From Sophora flavescens (lineage: Eukaryota; Streptophyta; Magnoliopsida; Fabales; Fabaceae), in NCBI GenBank assembly GCA_030762895.1, contig CM061069.1, positions 7,679,438-7,743,437 on the forward strand: 64,000 bases of DNA, in the 5' to 3' direction. Each line of letters begins with the position of its first letter. Position 1 is the stretch's first letter. Of this stretch, positions 47,962 to 57,689 are shown one piece after another. The notes beneath the pieces were generated by a model that worked only from the letters and a program-made list of their open reading frames with translations, did not search any database and had not been told where the DNA came from. The translations under genes were made by a program, and so were the position numbers.

Positions 47962-50487
47962 ACTGCATGTGTGGTAAATATGACTTTTAAAACTGTTTGG
48001 TTAATATATATTATCTCAATATACGAGATGCGGGAGGCGGGGCAGAAGTTAAGAAAATTAAATGCCATATTGTGTGGAGGAAAGCCCACGAGAACAAGGC
48101 GGGTGTAATTGACAACAAAAATACGCAGACCGTGTGGAATAAATGTGTTAGTAGACTAACGTTTACATTTTCATTTGTTATTTTCTTATGATAATATATA
48201 ATAATTTTAACTTTTGCATTTCACCAATAACTATGTGTCAGGAGGAACTGTCACAGTCTGCAGTAGAGGGAGAGATACAAGATTTTGGTTGCCAGGATAT
48301 TCTTGCTAAAGCCCTAGGTGTGCCAGAGAACCTTGGTCGTGTTAGGGGTGTGGGTTTTGGCGTCTCTCAAAAAGACTACTTCCCACCTGAAGGTCGTGCA
48401 AAACATAACTCGGAAACGAAAAGGTGGGAGACATTGGTGTCTCAACTCTCTGAAAGATTGAACATTTTGGAAGAAAAACTGAAAAAAAAAGGAGGATGAG
48501 GAGAGGCAGGCTAATTTCACAGCCCAAGCAAGCGTCAAAGATAGTTGCACTCTACCATCTGCCATCAGGCTTCCAGAGGTAATGCATGCCTTTTTTTTTA
48601 CTAGTATTGCATTCGCAGTTAAATACATTCAATTGGATGCCTTAATTCATAGCTTATTCATCTATCATTGGATTAGGGCGTCAACTCATGTCAGCTATAT
48701 TTATCAACCCCAAACTATCGTATGGTTGCTATGGGTAAAGTATACAATGAGCTGGGTGTTACACTGCACACTAGACCAGTACCCCTTAACCATGTGAAAG
48801 TTGGAGTTGATGTTGCAACTGAGGGGGATGCGCCATTGCCGGTACCTATCGATCGTGCAGATGTAATGACAGTAAGAGATGCAATAGGTACTTTTGTGGC
48901 ATGGCCAATTGATCTCGTGGTTGTAATTAATATGGTATGTAATTGCATTTTTCCACCTTTTCATATATGGCATATATGCATTACATTAGTTGATCACTAA
49001 CTGGAATATTGAAATGCAAAATTTCCAGGCACCTGCAAAATCTAAAGGCAAGGGCAGAGTGTCTGGATATACAAAGGAGTCAATTACAACCCCAGAAAAT
49101 AAAGGAGGCAACTCTGAGGCCAACCCTCCTACAGCTGGTTCAACTACAATTTCTCTGGAATATTTGAATTTTCTTAAAATACATGAACGAAAGAATATGA
49201 AAAATGATGACCAATTGGACATAGAGATGGAACAAAATATTTTTGGTCAGCATTTCATTGAGATGATCAATACTGAAAATATCAGAGAAGTTGTAAATCA
49301 TGAATGGGTATCTACCTCCGTTATTTCCGTATATATCAGGTACTAAATCAGGCTTAAAGTGTACAATATTTTTTTAGTCTTTCCATTTAAATATTGATGT
49401 CATTAGTGTAACCCATTTTTATATTTTAATTGAAGGTATTTGTATGAAGAATTGTTGCTTCCAAAGGAAAGAACGAGGAGGTTTCTGTTCTTGTCCCCAC
49501 ACCAAACAGATACATACGGCTTCTTCGGGAGGGATTCACAGACAAAGTATATAGCTGATCGCTTTGCAACTACAGAAAGAGAATATCAGCCCTTGTTTCT
49601 AGCGCCGTGCAATGTTGGGTGAGTCACTTATCCTATAGGACTTAATTCACAATAATAAATTACATAAAAGTTGAGGTGCTTAGGATTTGTTATCTCAACA
49701 TTTTTGTAGGAATCATTGGGTGCTGTGCGCGATAAATATTGTTGAAGAGATTATTTACTATCTAGATCCCTTGAATGTTGATCCTAGGGGTCGCCCAGAA
49801 TTAAAGAATCTGTTCGATAAGTAAGCATGCTTTTATATTTATGATTTTCTATGATTCTGTCGAATGGCTTCCATGGTAGATACCTGTTGCAAGTTGTCAT
49901 GGTCCTAATGTGCTTTTGATTTTTGACATTAGAACATGTGTTGAATTGACATATACTGGGTTGTGGCTGTTGTGGTTCAAAATAAAAAAAAGCATGCGTG
50001 TGTTTGTGATGATTGAAAATATGTTTCTTAATGAACTCTGTTTGAATTTGTGATTAGTGCTTTGCAAGTTTATCGTGCAAATATCGGAGCTAAGGTGCCG
50101 CGTTTAAAGGCAACCAACATTAAATGGATTCAGATAGAGGTACATTTGCAAAAACTTAATGCGCAATTAGATAAAAAAAACTATAATGATTTACTATTTT
50201 ATTTTTTATAGTGCCCAAGACAACCCAACAGTACAGATTGTGGGTACTATGTCATGCGTTTCATGAAGGAAACTATCTTGCAGAACCAAGTTAAAATACC
50301 AATGGCGGTATGTTGTTTACTTAGCTTTTAACTGTGACTGTTCAAATGTTTTAGCAATTGTAACTTAATTTATTTAATTTTTATGTCGCAGTACTTCCCT
50401 GACTTCAAATGCTCCACATACTCCACTGCTCAACTATCTGAAGTCAAGGAAGATTGGTGTCGCTATATTGTTGAAAAGTTCGTTTGA
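47052..50487 (+). pseudogene. CACTA-3 second gene: TnpA/transposase-24-like with C-terminal Ulp1 (C48) protease
   Basis: A multi-exon gene starts at ATG 47052 (MASSSNSSDAKATRRG). Exon-like blocks at 47052-47152, 47231-47388, 47469-47679, 47772-47867, 48240-48580 and 48677-48932 resemble plant En/Spm second proteins, including a coiled-coil stretch (RLNILEEKLKKK). Frameshifts or stops occur near 47488, 47521 and 47838 and at an A-run at 48482. Downstream exons at 49031-49340, 49437-49619, 49711-49819, 50058-50139, 50212-50308 and 50392-50487 are open with GT/AG borders. They carry the cysteine protease triad: His 49714 (NHWVLCA), Asp 49765 (YYLDPL) and Cys 50239 (TDCGYYVM). Ulp1-type proteases cleave SUMO; the role in transposons is unknown. 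Confidence 0.82.
47881..47959. repeat. (AT)n microsatellite in an intron of the CACTA-3 second gene
   Basis: About 39 AT units follow (GT)n. It generates meaningless Tyr-Ile ORFs on both strands. Confidence 0.97.
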
Positions 50488-50934
50488 TTATGTCAAATTG
50501 ATCACAGTAGTTGCAGCAATACTCATTGGTATGCGAATAATGCTTTTGATCACAAAGTAATGCATGTTACAAGTGTATGTTTTGGCTTCGTAGGATGCAG
50601 AAAGTGAATGGCAATTTATAAATATTACATGAAATTGTATATACCACTTGGTTTCTTTGGTGATTGGGTTATTGATGCTAAATTTCAAAATCTTGTTAAT
50701 AAAATGTTCATTAGGGGAGTTTTATATAACAACCAACAGGACGTATGGTTATACTTTTCTATTGGCAATCTTTAATTTATTTTATGCCTAATGAATCTGG
50801 AAATGGTGGTTGATATACACCTTTTTCAACATATACATGCCTTCTCTTTAGCTCGGTGGATGTGTACTATCTTCTCTTGGTCCTGGTACACTTAGTTCAA
50901 ACCATATTGATTTGGTGCTTGTGTTTGCTTACAG

Positions 50935-51123
50935 ACCCGGCAGGCTTTTACACCAAAACAAATAAATGAAGCATGCTATGTTGACATGAAGGCTAACAAA
51001 GATGTTTTTGACAGTCTGAGGAAAAACCCAAAAGTAAAATATGATGGGCAACGGTTCTCTTATAATGATGGAGTTATTGACCTTAAGGATGCTTACCCAA
51101 CTGTGATGGAGGACTTTTATTAG
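50935..51123 (+). pseudogene. Captured fragment of TFIIE beta subunit inside CACTA-3
   Basis: A reading frame of 62 codons follows a 3' splice site (TTTGCTTACAG at 50924-50934). It contains FTPKQINEACYVDMKANK, DSLRKNPKVKYDGQRFSY and VIDLKDAYPTVMEDFY. These match, from memory, consecutive parts of the winged-helix core of plant general transcription factor TFIIE subunit beta, which helps recruit TFIIH to the RNA polymerase II initiation complex. Between GQRFSY and VIDLKD the normal protein has more residues, so a piece is deleted. The frame stops at 51121-51123. About 400 bp upstream look like intron. The fragment lies between the protease gene and the 3' subterminal repeats, so it travels with the transposon. 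No full TFIIE-beta gene is in the window. Confidence 0.8.
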
Positions 51124-51262
51124 TTTCTTGTTATTTGTTGAACATTTCTGACATTGATGGTTCAGTAACATTGTTCATTAGGGCAGGTACAATGACTTTT
51201 ATTAGTTTCTTGTTATTTGTTGAACATTTCACATTTCTGACATTGATGGTTCAGTAACATTG
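51112..51262 (+). repeat. Imperfect 62-bp direct duplication next to the TFIIE-beta fragment
   Basis: The sequence starting GACTTTTATTAGTTTCTTGT occurs at 51112-51173 and again at 51194-51262. The second copy has seven additional bases (ACATTTC repeated). It spans the last codons and stop of the captured fragment. Confidence 0.9.
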
Positions 51263-51404
51263 GTAGATTTGTTCATTGATATATGTTTGTTATTATTTCT
51301 CACAGATTTCCCTCCTCTTTGCATAAATGAATTTTGGTGTAGTTCAATATGCAGGAATGGATGTAAAAGTTAAGAAATATGTAAAAATTAAAAAAAGGGG
51401 GGAA

Positions 51405-51645
51405 TAGATAGCTTTTGTTATTAACAAACGCTATCTAAAGTGACTTTAGATAGCGTTTGTTAATACAAACACTATCTAAAGTCAGACTTTAGATAGCGTT
51501 TCCGTGTACAAACGCTATCTAAAGTCACCTATTAATAGCACTTCCTAAATGCTATCTTTGCTAACGAGTTTTAATAGCGGTAGCATAGATAGCGGTTACA
51601 AACGCTATTAAAAGGAATACGGAAACGCTATCTAAAGTCTAATCT
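51405..51645. repeat. 3' subterminal repeats of CACTA-3
   Basis: Alternating AAACGCTATCTAAAGT and ACTTTAGATAGCGTTT words, matching the 5' array at 36478-36670. Confidence 0.88.
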
Positions 51646-51657
51646 GTTGTAGTGGCA

Positions 51658-51747
51658 TTATTCTTCAAGAACACAAACTATAGTGCTTCGAGTAACAGCA
51701 AAGTTAACCAAAATAAGAGCACCACCATCACCATTATCATCCAAAAC
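51658..51747 (+). promoter_or_regulatory. Predicted 5' leader of the ERF gene, adjoining CACTA-3
   Basis: The sequence from the GCA duplicate to the ATG is about 90 bases, A/C-rich, with ACCACCATCACC. If the old TATA box at 36441 were joined to it, transcription would start about 9-16 bases inside this leader. Confidence 0.6.
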
Positions 51748-52422
51748 ATGGCTACTACTACAACATCTTGTGGTTTTTCTTCTTTGGAATCTGTTCGACA
51801 CTACCTGCTTGAACATGATTCCGACAATATTCTCATGACTATTTCCGACCACCAAACCGATCATCCCTCAAATAATCCATTTCAAAGCCCTACCCGTAGC
51901 ATCAATGACTCGCAGAAATCAACTGCAGCATACAACAAGGAAGCGTCCACGGCGGCGCGTGATGTTCACGCGCCACCAAGTTGGAAGCACTATAGGGGCA
52001 TGAGGCGTAGGCCGTGGGGGAAGTTTGCGGCAGAGATAAGGGACCCAAAGAGGAATGGTGCAAGAGTTTGGCTTGGGACTTATGAGACTGAAGAGGAAGC
52101 AGGTTTGGCTTATGATAGAGCTGCTTTCAAGATGCGTGGAAGAAAGGCGAAACTGAATTTTCCTCACCTCATTGGCTCCGACGACATGCCGGAGCCGGTG
52201 AGAGTAGTTGCGGCTTCAAAGTGGAACTTGCCGGAGCCTTGTTCACAGATTTGGAAGGATGATTCAGAGTCTAAAGGGTCAAAGAGGAGGAAGAACCTAA
52301 CTGATCTGCTTAATAGGTTAGCCAAGAAAAGAAGCCAGGTAAAGTTTTTTGCAATGGGCTCAGAGGCAAAAGATTATGATGCTGAAGAATGGTGGAACCA
52401 GTTGAATGATTCGTGCTCGTAA
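51748..52422 (+). CDS. AP2/ERF domain transcription factor (ethylene-responsive, group IX type)
   Basis: The intronless ORF has 224 codons. I start it at ATG 51748 (MATTTTSCGF) because the in-frame extension to 51652 has no ATG and runs into CACTA-3. Residues about 82-139 are one AP2/ERF DNA-binding domain: YRGMRRRPWGKFAAEIRDP, WLGTYETEEEAGLAYDRAAF and GRKAKLNFP hold the conserved Gly, Arg and Trp contacts and the Ala/Asp pair (AEIRD, WLG) typical of ERF rather than DREB members. ERF proteins bind GCC-box promoters and act in the nucleus, often in ethylene, jasmonate and defence responses. The basic stretch KRRKN near residue 178 may aid nuclear entry. No EAR repressor motif is visible. The frame is intact, but a 15-kb CACTA transposon now lies between its TATA box and its leader, so expression may be lost or altered. 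Confidence 0.93.
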   Translation: MATTTTSCGFSSLESVRHYLLEHDSDNILMTISDHQTDHPSNNPFQSPTRSINDSQKSTAAYNKEASTAARDVHAPPSWKHYRGMRRRPWGKFAAEIRDPKRNGARVWLGTYETEEEAGLAYDRAAFKMRGRKAKLNFPHLIGSDDMPEPVRVVAASKWNLPEPCSQIWKDDSESKGSKRRKNLTDLLNRLAKKRSQVKFFAMGSEAKDYDAEEWWNQLNDSCS

Positions 52423-52966
52423 GTTTCAACTGCTTTATATGATTGTTTAATGTTTGTTTCCTCATTTTGAAATTTTCGATGATTTTTGCATACCATTTTT
52501 GATGGAATTCAAGTGGTGATGTTGTCATGAACTTCTTTGAACTAAATTGTTAGTTACTTGGTTGTAAAAACAAAGCAGCGCTGCTGTACAGTGTGAAAGT
52601 TACACTTAACGAAATTCGTACACCAATCGCAATTCAGAAAATAACAACATTTGAAGAAAAATCAATGTTAGTTTAAACTGTACGTTGCACCATTTTACCA
52701 TTTTCTAATAAAAGCACGTTTTTTCATTTCAAATGATCAGATGGAGTATTAATAAATCAGAAAAGGTTAAGCAATTAAAGGTAATAAAAAGAATCAAAAC
52801 ATCAATGGAAATGTTGGAGAAAATTAAATGTAATGTAATAAAAACTAATAAAGAATTTTTTTTGATAAAGAAAAATATTTTTTTAGTAAAGACTAATAAA
52901 GAAATGTTTAAAAATTTTAAGTTTAAACTCAAAACTAATTATTATCTTTAAATAAAAAAAATCATT
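52423..52966. other. 3' flank of the ERF gene
   Basis: AT-rich sequence without a further gene. AATAAA occurs at several places (for example after 52945), but no poly(A) site can be fixed by eye. Confidence 0.45.
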
Positions 52967-53160
52967 TAGCGACCAGAAAATAGCGATTGAACTGTTGCGG
53001 TCGCTATTAGAGACCGATTTAGTGATCGGAGGGTTCGTTTAGAAAAACGTTTTTTGGTTGCATTTAGCAAAGACATCAGTCACTATTTCGGTTGCTAAAT
53101 GAAAATTTTAAAAGTCATCTTAGTTGACCTTTTAGCGACCGAATGCAGGTGCACCTGCTC
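52967..53160. repeat. TTTAGCGACC-type inverted repeats, remnant of a fourth CACTA-like end
   Basis: TTTAGCGACC, GGTCGCTATTAG, TTTAGTGATCGG, GGTTGCTAAATG and TTTTAGCGACCG alternate over about 190 bp, like the subterminal arrays of the three complete elements but with another word. It is followed by a C/T-rich leader-like stretch (53330-53560), as in the other CACTA elements. No CACTA terminus, partner end or transposase is visible. Confidence 0.5.
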
Positions 53161-54054
53161 TCTTTAAACCCTAAATTGTGATTCTGAAAATTCACAATGG
53201 ACTAAACAACAATTGACGTGATGATCAGATTTAAATTTTTAATTGTTGCGATTGTGTTAGCAACCGACTAGTTCAGCCACTAATACTAAAAATCCCTAAA
53301 TCACGAGTTTTCCCATTTCTTCCTTATTTCCCCTTTCATTTTCTCAAAGTCCTCTCACTCTCTTCCTCCATCGTGCCTCCTCCACAGCAGACCATGCCTC
53401 ATCCCTCTTTCTCACTCTCTCACTCTCCCTCTCCCTCGTCCCTGCCATCCTCATCCGTTGTCCCCCTCCCCTCTCCCCACCATGCGAAACCCCCTCCCCC
53501 TTCTTCCTCTCCCCCTCCCCTCTCCCCATCGTGCTAAACCCTTCTTTGAGTTATCTTTCTCTAAGTTCTCAGCGAGAGCACCATTTCTCCGAGTTTGGTG
53601 TTTTTGGGTTCCCAAGTTGCAGAAACATCTTCCTATCCTCCCAAGTATATTCTTCCTATAATTACATATTTATAGATTTTGATGAATTACAAACACTAAT
53701 AAAAAGGAAAAAGAATTTTTCTTATAGCATGTAGGTACCACACACACAAATTCAAATTATTATGGTATACCATAAATTCAAGTGTCAAGACCACAAGACC
53801 AAATGTGTAGATCATTAGGCCTTAGATACTTTTGTAAAAGATTGATCATTTTAAATTTTTTTTTGTTACAAAAGATTGATCATTATTTAGGTGATAATAT
53901 GGCTCAAAGTTTTTAATGATGAAAAGCAAAACTGTTTTTCTAACTTAAACCAAAAAAATTAATTACAATCTTTCTATCCAAAGTATTAACCGATTGATAA
54001 TATCTTTTGGGCTCAAAAATTTATTCACTTTTACCATCTTTGGTGTTCCACTCA
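53161..54054. other. Leader-like C/T-rich stretch and AT-rich sequence, no gene
   Basis: Low-complexity CTCTCC/CCCCTC runs at 53340-53560 give chance ORFs on both strands. The remainder is AT-rich with no recognised feature. Confidence 0.4.
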
Positions 54055-54252
54055 TTAGCATTCTCCTTTTTGGGTCATATTAATGGGTGCCCTTAGGACA
54101 CTCTTCAAGGAACCAACAAAAAATAATTTTGTATTGGAAAACTAACTATTTCATATTTTAAAACATTAAATACATCAATTCTCCATGAAAGATTTCTTTT
54201 TTTGGTTCCTTAGAGAGTGCCCTAAGGATACTCGTTAGCATTCTCCTTTTTT
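54055..54252. mobile_element. MITE-like element flanked by a 17-bp direct repeat
   Basis: The core at 54085-54233 has inverted ends: GGGTGCCCTTAGGACACTCT then TCAAGGAACCAA, versus the complement GAGTATCCTTAGGGCACTCT then CTAAGGAACCAA. Outside them is an identical direct repeat TTAGCATTCTCCTTTTT (54055-54071 and 54235-54251). There is no coding sequence. Either the direct repeat is part of the element family or it is an unusually long target duplication. Confidence 0.65.
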
Positions 54253-54569
54253 CAATTGCTTTTAAAGGAGACATGCATCAGACTGGAAAAAAAATAGAGA
54301 ATACACACGAGACAGAAACGAAAAATATACATAGAACATGTACGTGAATATTTTCATTCTCTGATTCACAAAGCTTTTGCACAAAATTCTGAAAATACTT
54401 TGAGCTTCCACTAGTACATGATAACTTAAAACCTTATGAAGAATGATTGAACTGGTACTAATTTAAATTTGCATTTTAGGAGATGTTAGCTAGGATTAGA
54501 GTTATGATTTTAGTTAGTTCTATGATTTTTAGGGTATTGCATTTTTAGAAACCAAATAGGTACTAATAT

Positions 54570-55110
54570 TTTGGTCCTTATATGTGACACTGATTTTCAA
54601 TTTAGTGTATGTTTGATGGAGCTTTCAATTTGATGTAGACATCACTTTTTGGAAGCTACTCGATTGTAGCTTCCACGGTAGAAGCACCAAAAAACTAACA
54701 ATAATGCCACTGCAAAATTGATTTTGGGAGTATTAAGTAAAACCAAACACTCTGTTAAATAGTCCTTATATGTTAAAAAATTTAAATTAGTCCCTATATG
54801 TATAATTATTTTCAATTTGGTTCCCGTCGTTTATTGGTGTTAAAACGCCATCATATAACAATGACCAAATTGAAAACCATTATCACATGTAGGGACCAAA
54901 TTGAAATGATTGTCACGTGTAGGGACTGAATTGATCATATACGTGTCAATCATTTTGAATTTGATCATATACTTTAACTCCAATTAACGACATTATAACA
55001 CTAATAAACGGCAATGACCAAATTGAGACTAATTGTAAATATAAGGACTAATTTTAAATTTTTTATTTATAAGGACTAAATTGAAAATCACTGTCATATA
55101 TAGAGACAAA
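54570..55110. repeat. Dispersed GGGACCAAATTGAAA-type repeat
   Basis: The words TTTGGTCC, TCAATTTGGTTCCC, GGGACCAAATTGAAA and GGACTAAATTGAAAATC recur at irregular spacing in both orientations. This is a common repeat type in dicot genomes. No ORF is present. A related short block lies at 35380-35500. Confidence 0.55.
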
Positions 55111-56088
55111 ATGATTAGTTTAACCAACAAAATAAAGTGTATGCTGTATACTTAAAATATTTAACTTTATTTGTAATGATAAATTTAAATTTGTCTCTTG
55201 AAAAAAAAATTTAAAATTTGTTAATAGTGTGTTTCAAAGTGTAAGCAAGGTAAACTGGCCCCGTACTATACCGCATGCATGTCAAAACTATATTAGCGGA
55301 AATTATTAATAAATAGAGATCTAGCTCATACCAAAGTTTAAATTCATATATCGATTGCACTATTTTTCTTAGTTTGGAATTCAGTTTATTCAATAACCTC
55401 GTGCTTAGAAATTTATATTAGACTAATGCACACGGAAAAAGAGTATTGCTACTAGAGGCAAAGTATTCCATTTCCATAAATAGCTCGGATACCTGATTTA
55501 TCGAATATTAGCTGTACATTCTGCTAGCACGCACGTGTACATTAATCAGATAATAATAGCGTACATATAAATAAACGCTGCTTGATTTGAATTGATTGCC
55601 TTTCAGCAAAAAAAAGTACACATCCATGTGCTGTTGGTGAATATATAATGTTATCAATAGTTATTATATTATATAACGCAACTTGTGAAGATGTTATGGT
55701 CGTTTTCAGATTTCTATTTTTTTTTTTATCCAAAATGAAGTTCTGTTGGCTGGCTCTTGCTGAACTCCAATAGCTTATGTTTGGCTTTTGGACATCAGAA
55801 TCTTTACCTCAGAATTTGATTCTCTACAATTTTTTCCTTCTGAAAAGCAAAAAGTATATAGTTAAAAGAGTATAAGGAATACACTCTAACCCGTATACAA
55901 GGAAAAAAAACCAAATTGTAGGACCTATATAGGTAAAATTCTGATTTTACAAAAGAAACCAGTATTACTATTACAAAAACCTAACCCAAGCATTCAACTA
56001 ACCAAGAGCTAGACCAAGAGCTAGACCAAGTGTTTGCAGCCCTCAACCCGAAGATAGTAACCGATCTAGCCAAAGGGAGAAACTATAA
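55111..56088. other. AT-rich sequence without a recognised gene
   Basis: No gene is apparent. A perfect tandem duplication AAGAGCTAGACC lies at about 56006-56029. The rest is AT-rich and may contain decayed repeats. Confidence 0.4.
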
Positions 56089-56561
56089 GGGTATGTTTGG
56101 ATGGGGCATTTGTAGAGGGTGAAATATTTTAAAAGGGTAATTAAAATTATTAATGTAAAATACTTTGTTTGTGCAATAAATATGATGAATTTTAAAAATC
56201 AAATAATTTTAGAGGGTACTTGGTTTACGGTAAAGTTGAGGAATTTGAAATACCGACCACTTAAAGGGTAGGTATATATTTTGAAATTCCCTCTCTTACC
56301 TCATATGCCACCTGGAGCCTCCGGGCACCACATCCGGCCAGGCACCGCCTTCGCGGCCACCCACTGCCACCTAAGCCTTACATTTAATTTATTTAATTAC
56401 TCTATGTCTATATCCAAACAAAGAATTTTAAAAATGAAAAAAATGTAATTATTCTATCCAAACAATTTTTTAAAAAAATGAATGGAATTTAAATCAAGCA
56501 ATTCAATTTCCTAGGATTTTAAATACCTTAGAATTTTCAAAAACCCCATCCAAACGCACAC
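56089..56561. mobile_element. Tourist/Harbinger-like MITE
   Basis: The 473-bp segment has inverted ends GGGTATGTTTGGATGGGG and GTGTGCGTTTGGATGGGG. It is flanked by TAA (56086-56088) and TAG (56562-56564), close to the TWA target duplication of PIF/Harbinger elements. It has no ORF. The superfamily is a guess, because hAT MITEs can look similar. Confidence 0.55.
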
Positions 56562-56564
56562 TAG

Positions 56565-57040
56565 AGGTATTCCTTATAAGACAACATTGCTCAGCCACCT
56601 CTTTAGGCATTTCACAGCCCTATAATGCTAGATGTAAGAAAAATTAGAAAACAGAAAACCAGTTATAAGCTTTTCTTTTTATACTTGAGCACCATAGACA
56701 CCAGGGGACTTTAAACAGGAATTGTAAATGCTTCCACACCTCAAAGCAACAATGAACAAGACTGAGATCCCCCTTTCCCACCTAATAACTGCTGTATCCG
56801 TTCAATTATCAACTTTAGCTCTGCTATCACATTTTCGAGGCTGCATTTAGAAGTTGTTTACTGGCCTTTGACCCCCACCAAAGAGTGTAATAGAAGCCCC
56901 TGTGCTCCTTCACATTCAACTCCTATACCAGTCACCCGAATTGGGAAAGATAAGTAGCCAATATAGTCAAAAAACATAATGCAGAAGAAAAATGATAGAT
57001 CCCATGCTGAGTTAGTAGGTTCTAATGAGCAAAGTGTGGG
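56565..57040. other. Unassigned sequence, possible minus-strand gene fragment
   Basis: On the minus strand about 56760-56850 reads as a short helical stretch (ENVIAELKLIIERIQQLLGG). I do not recognise it, and it has no start or flanking exons. Otherwise I see nothing. Confidence 0.25.
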
Positions 57041-57689
57041 AAATGTACACTAGGAGAAACAAAAAAGAATCATGAAAATAGTGTGCTAGCAGAGAGCGAA
57101 TGAAGGAGAGAAAAAGAGGAAAAGAGGGTTAACAATCTGTTACGGTTTATTATGTTGTGTGGGGTTAGAGTAAGGCGTCTTTTTAAGAATTAAAAAGTTT
57201 GTTATGGATAGAGGGCACTAGCTCTCTATAGGAGCATAGCTCGGTAGCAGAAGAATATTCATTCCCTATAAATTTCCCTTTTCTAGCAAATAATACATAA
57301 ATCCATTTCCATTTATCTACTTCTTTAGTGTTCTATTCCATTTCTTTGTTCTAGTTTGTATGAATTTGGTCCGACCTGCCGAATTATGTGATGGGGATCA
57401 GCGAGATAAGGAGGCGAGGGGAGGTGATGTAGGTGATGGAGAGCAAGGTCGGTGAGAATCAGAGCAAAGCCGATGAGAACCATCAGACTCTCATGGTGAT
57501 GCTTGCGAAAGTCCTAGATAAGACATGCTAGTCGGATGAGGAGGAGAGTGGTGACGAAGGAGCGAAGAATGAAAAAGCAAAAAAAAATAAACAACCTGAA
57601 AAGGAGAAGGAGGATGGAGAAAAGAGTTCGTCATAAAAAAAGGGTCCTCGACATCGGGCCTGAAGAACTTACAAGGGGAGACGTTGAAG
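57041..57689 (+). pseudogene. Retroelement leader and gag-like start, decayed
   Basis: A promoter-like CCCTATAAATTTCCC (57263-57280) is followed about 120 bases later by coding-like sequence beginning MGISEIRRR (57390). That sequence has stops, a Glu/Lys-rich stretch (57535-57640) and a phrase like HQTLMVMLAKVLDKT. It resembles the start of a plant retrotransposon gag. It joins directly to a copia reverse transcriptase, so either a large deletion or a junction between two elements lies near 57660. Confidence 0.4.

Larger units (their letters stand above)
36458..51654 (+). mobile_element. CACTA-3 (En/Spm superfamily DNA transposon), complete ends
   Basis: It begins CACTACAACAAATTAGAC and ends with the reverse complement of CACTACAACAGATTAGAC, so the terminal inverted repeat is 17 of 18 identical. 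GCA flanks it on both sides (36455-36457 and 51655-51657). Subterminal words are AAACGCTATCT/AGATAGCGTTT. It is 15,197 bp, including a 4.1-kb solo LTR. It carries TNP2, a second gene ending in a Ulp1-like protease, and a captured TFIIE-beta fragment, all on the + strand and in the same direction as the ERF gene it interrupts. Confidence 0.95.

Noticed and set aside
47751..48108. Tyr-Ile repeat ORFs on both strands
   Set aside because: They are translations of the (AT)n run in an intron.
51652..51747. N-terminal extension of the ERF protein by 32 residues
   Set aside because: It would start at GTG inside the last bases of CACTA-3. The first ATG in frame is 51748, and it gives a normal ERF start.
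53344..53734. Several ORFs on both strands in the C/T-rich stretch
   Set aside because: Low-complexity CTCTCC sequence keeps frames open by chance. The proteins are runs of Ser, Pro, Arg and Gly without a domain.
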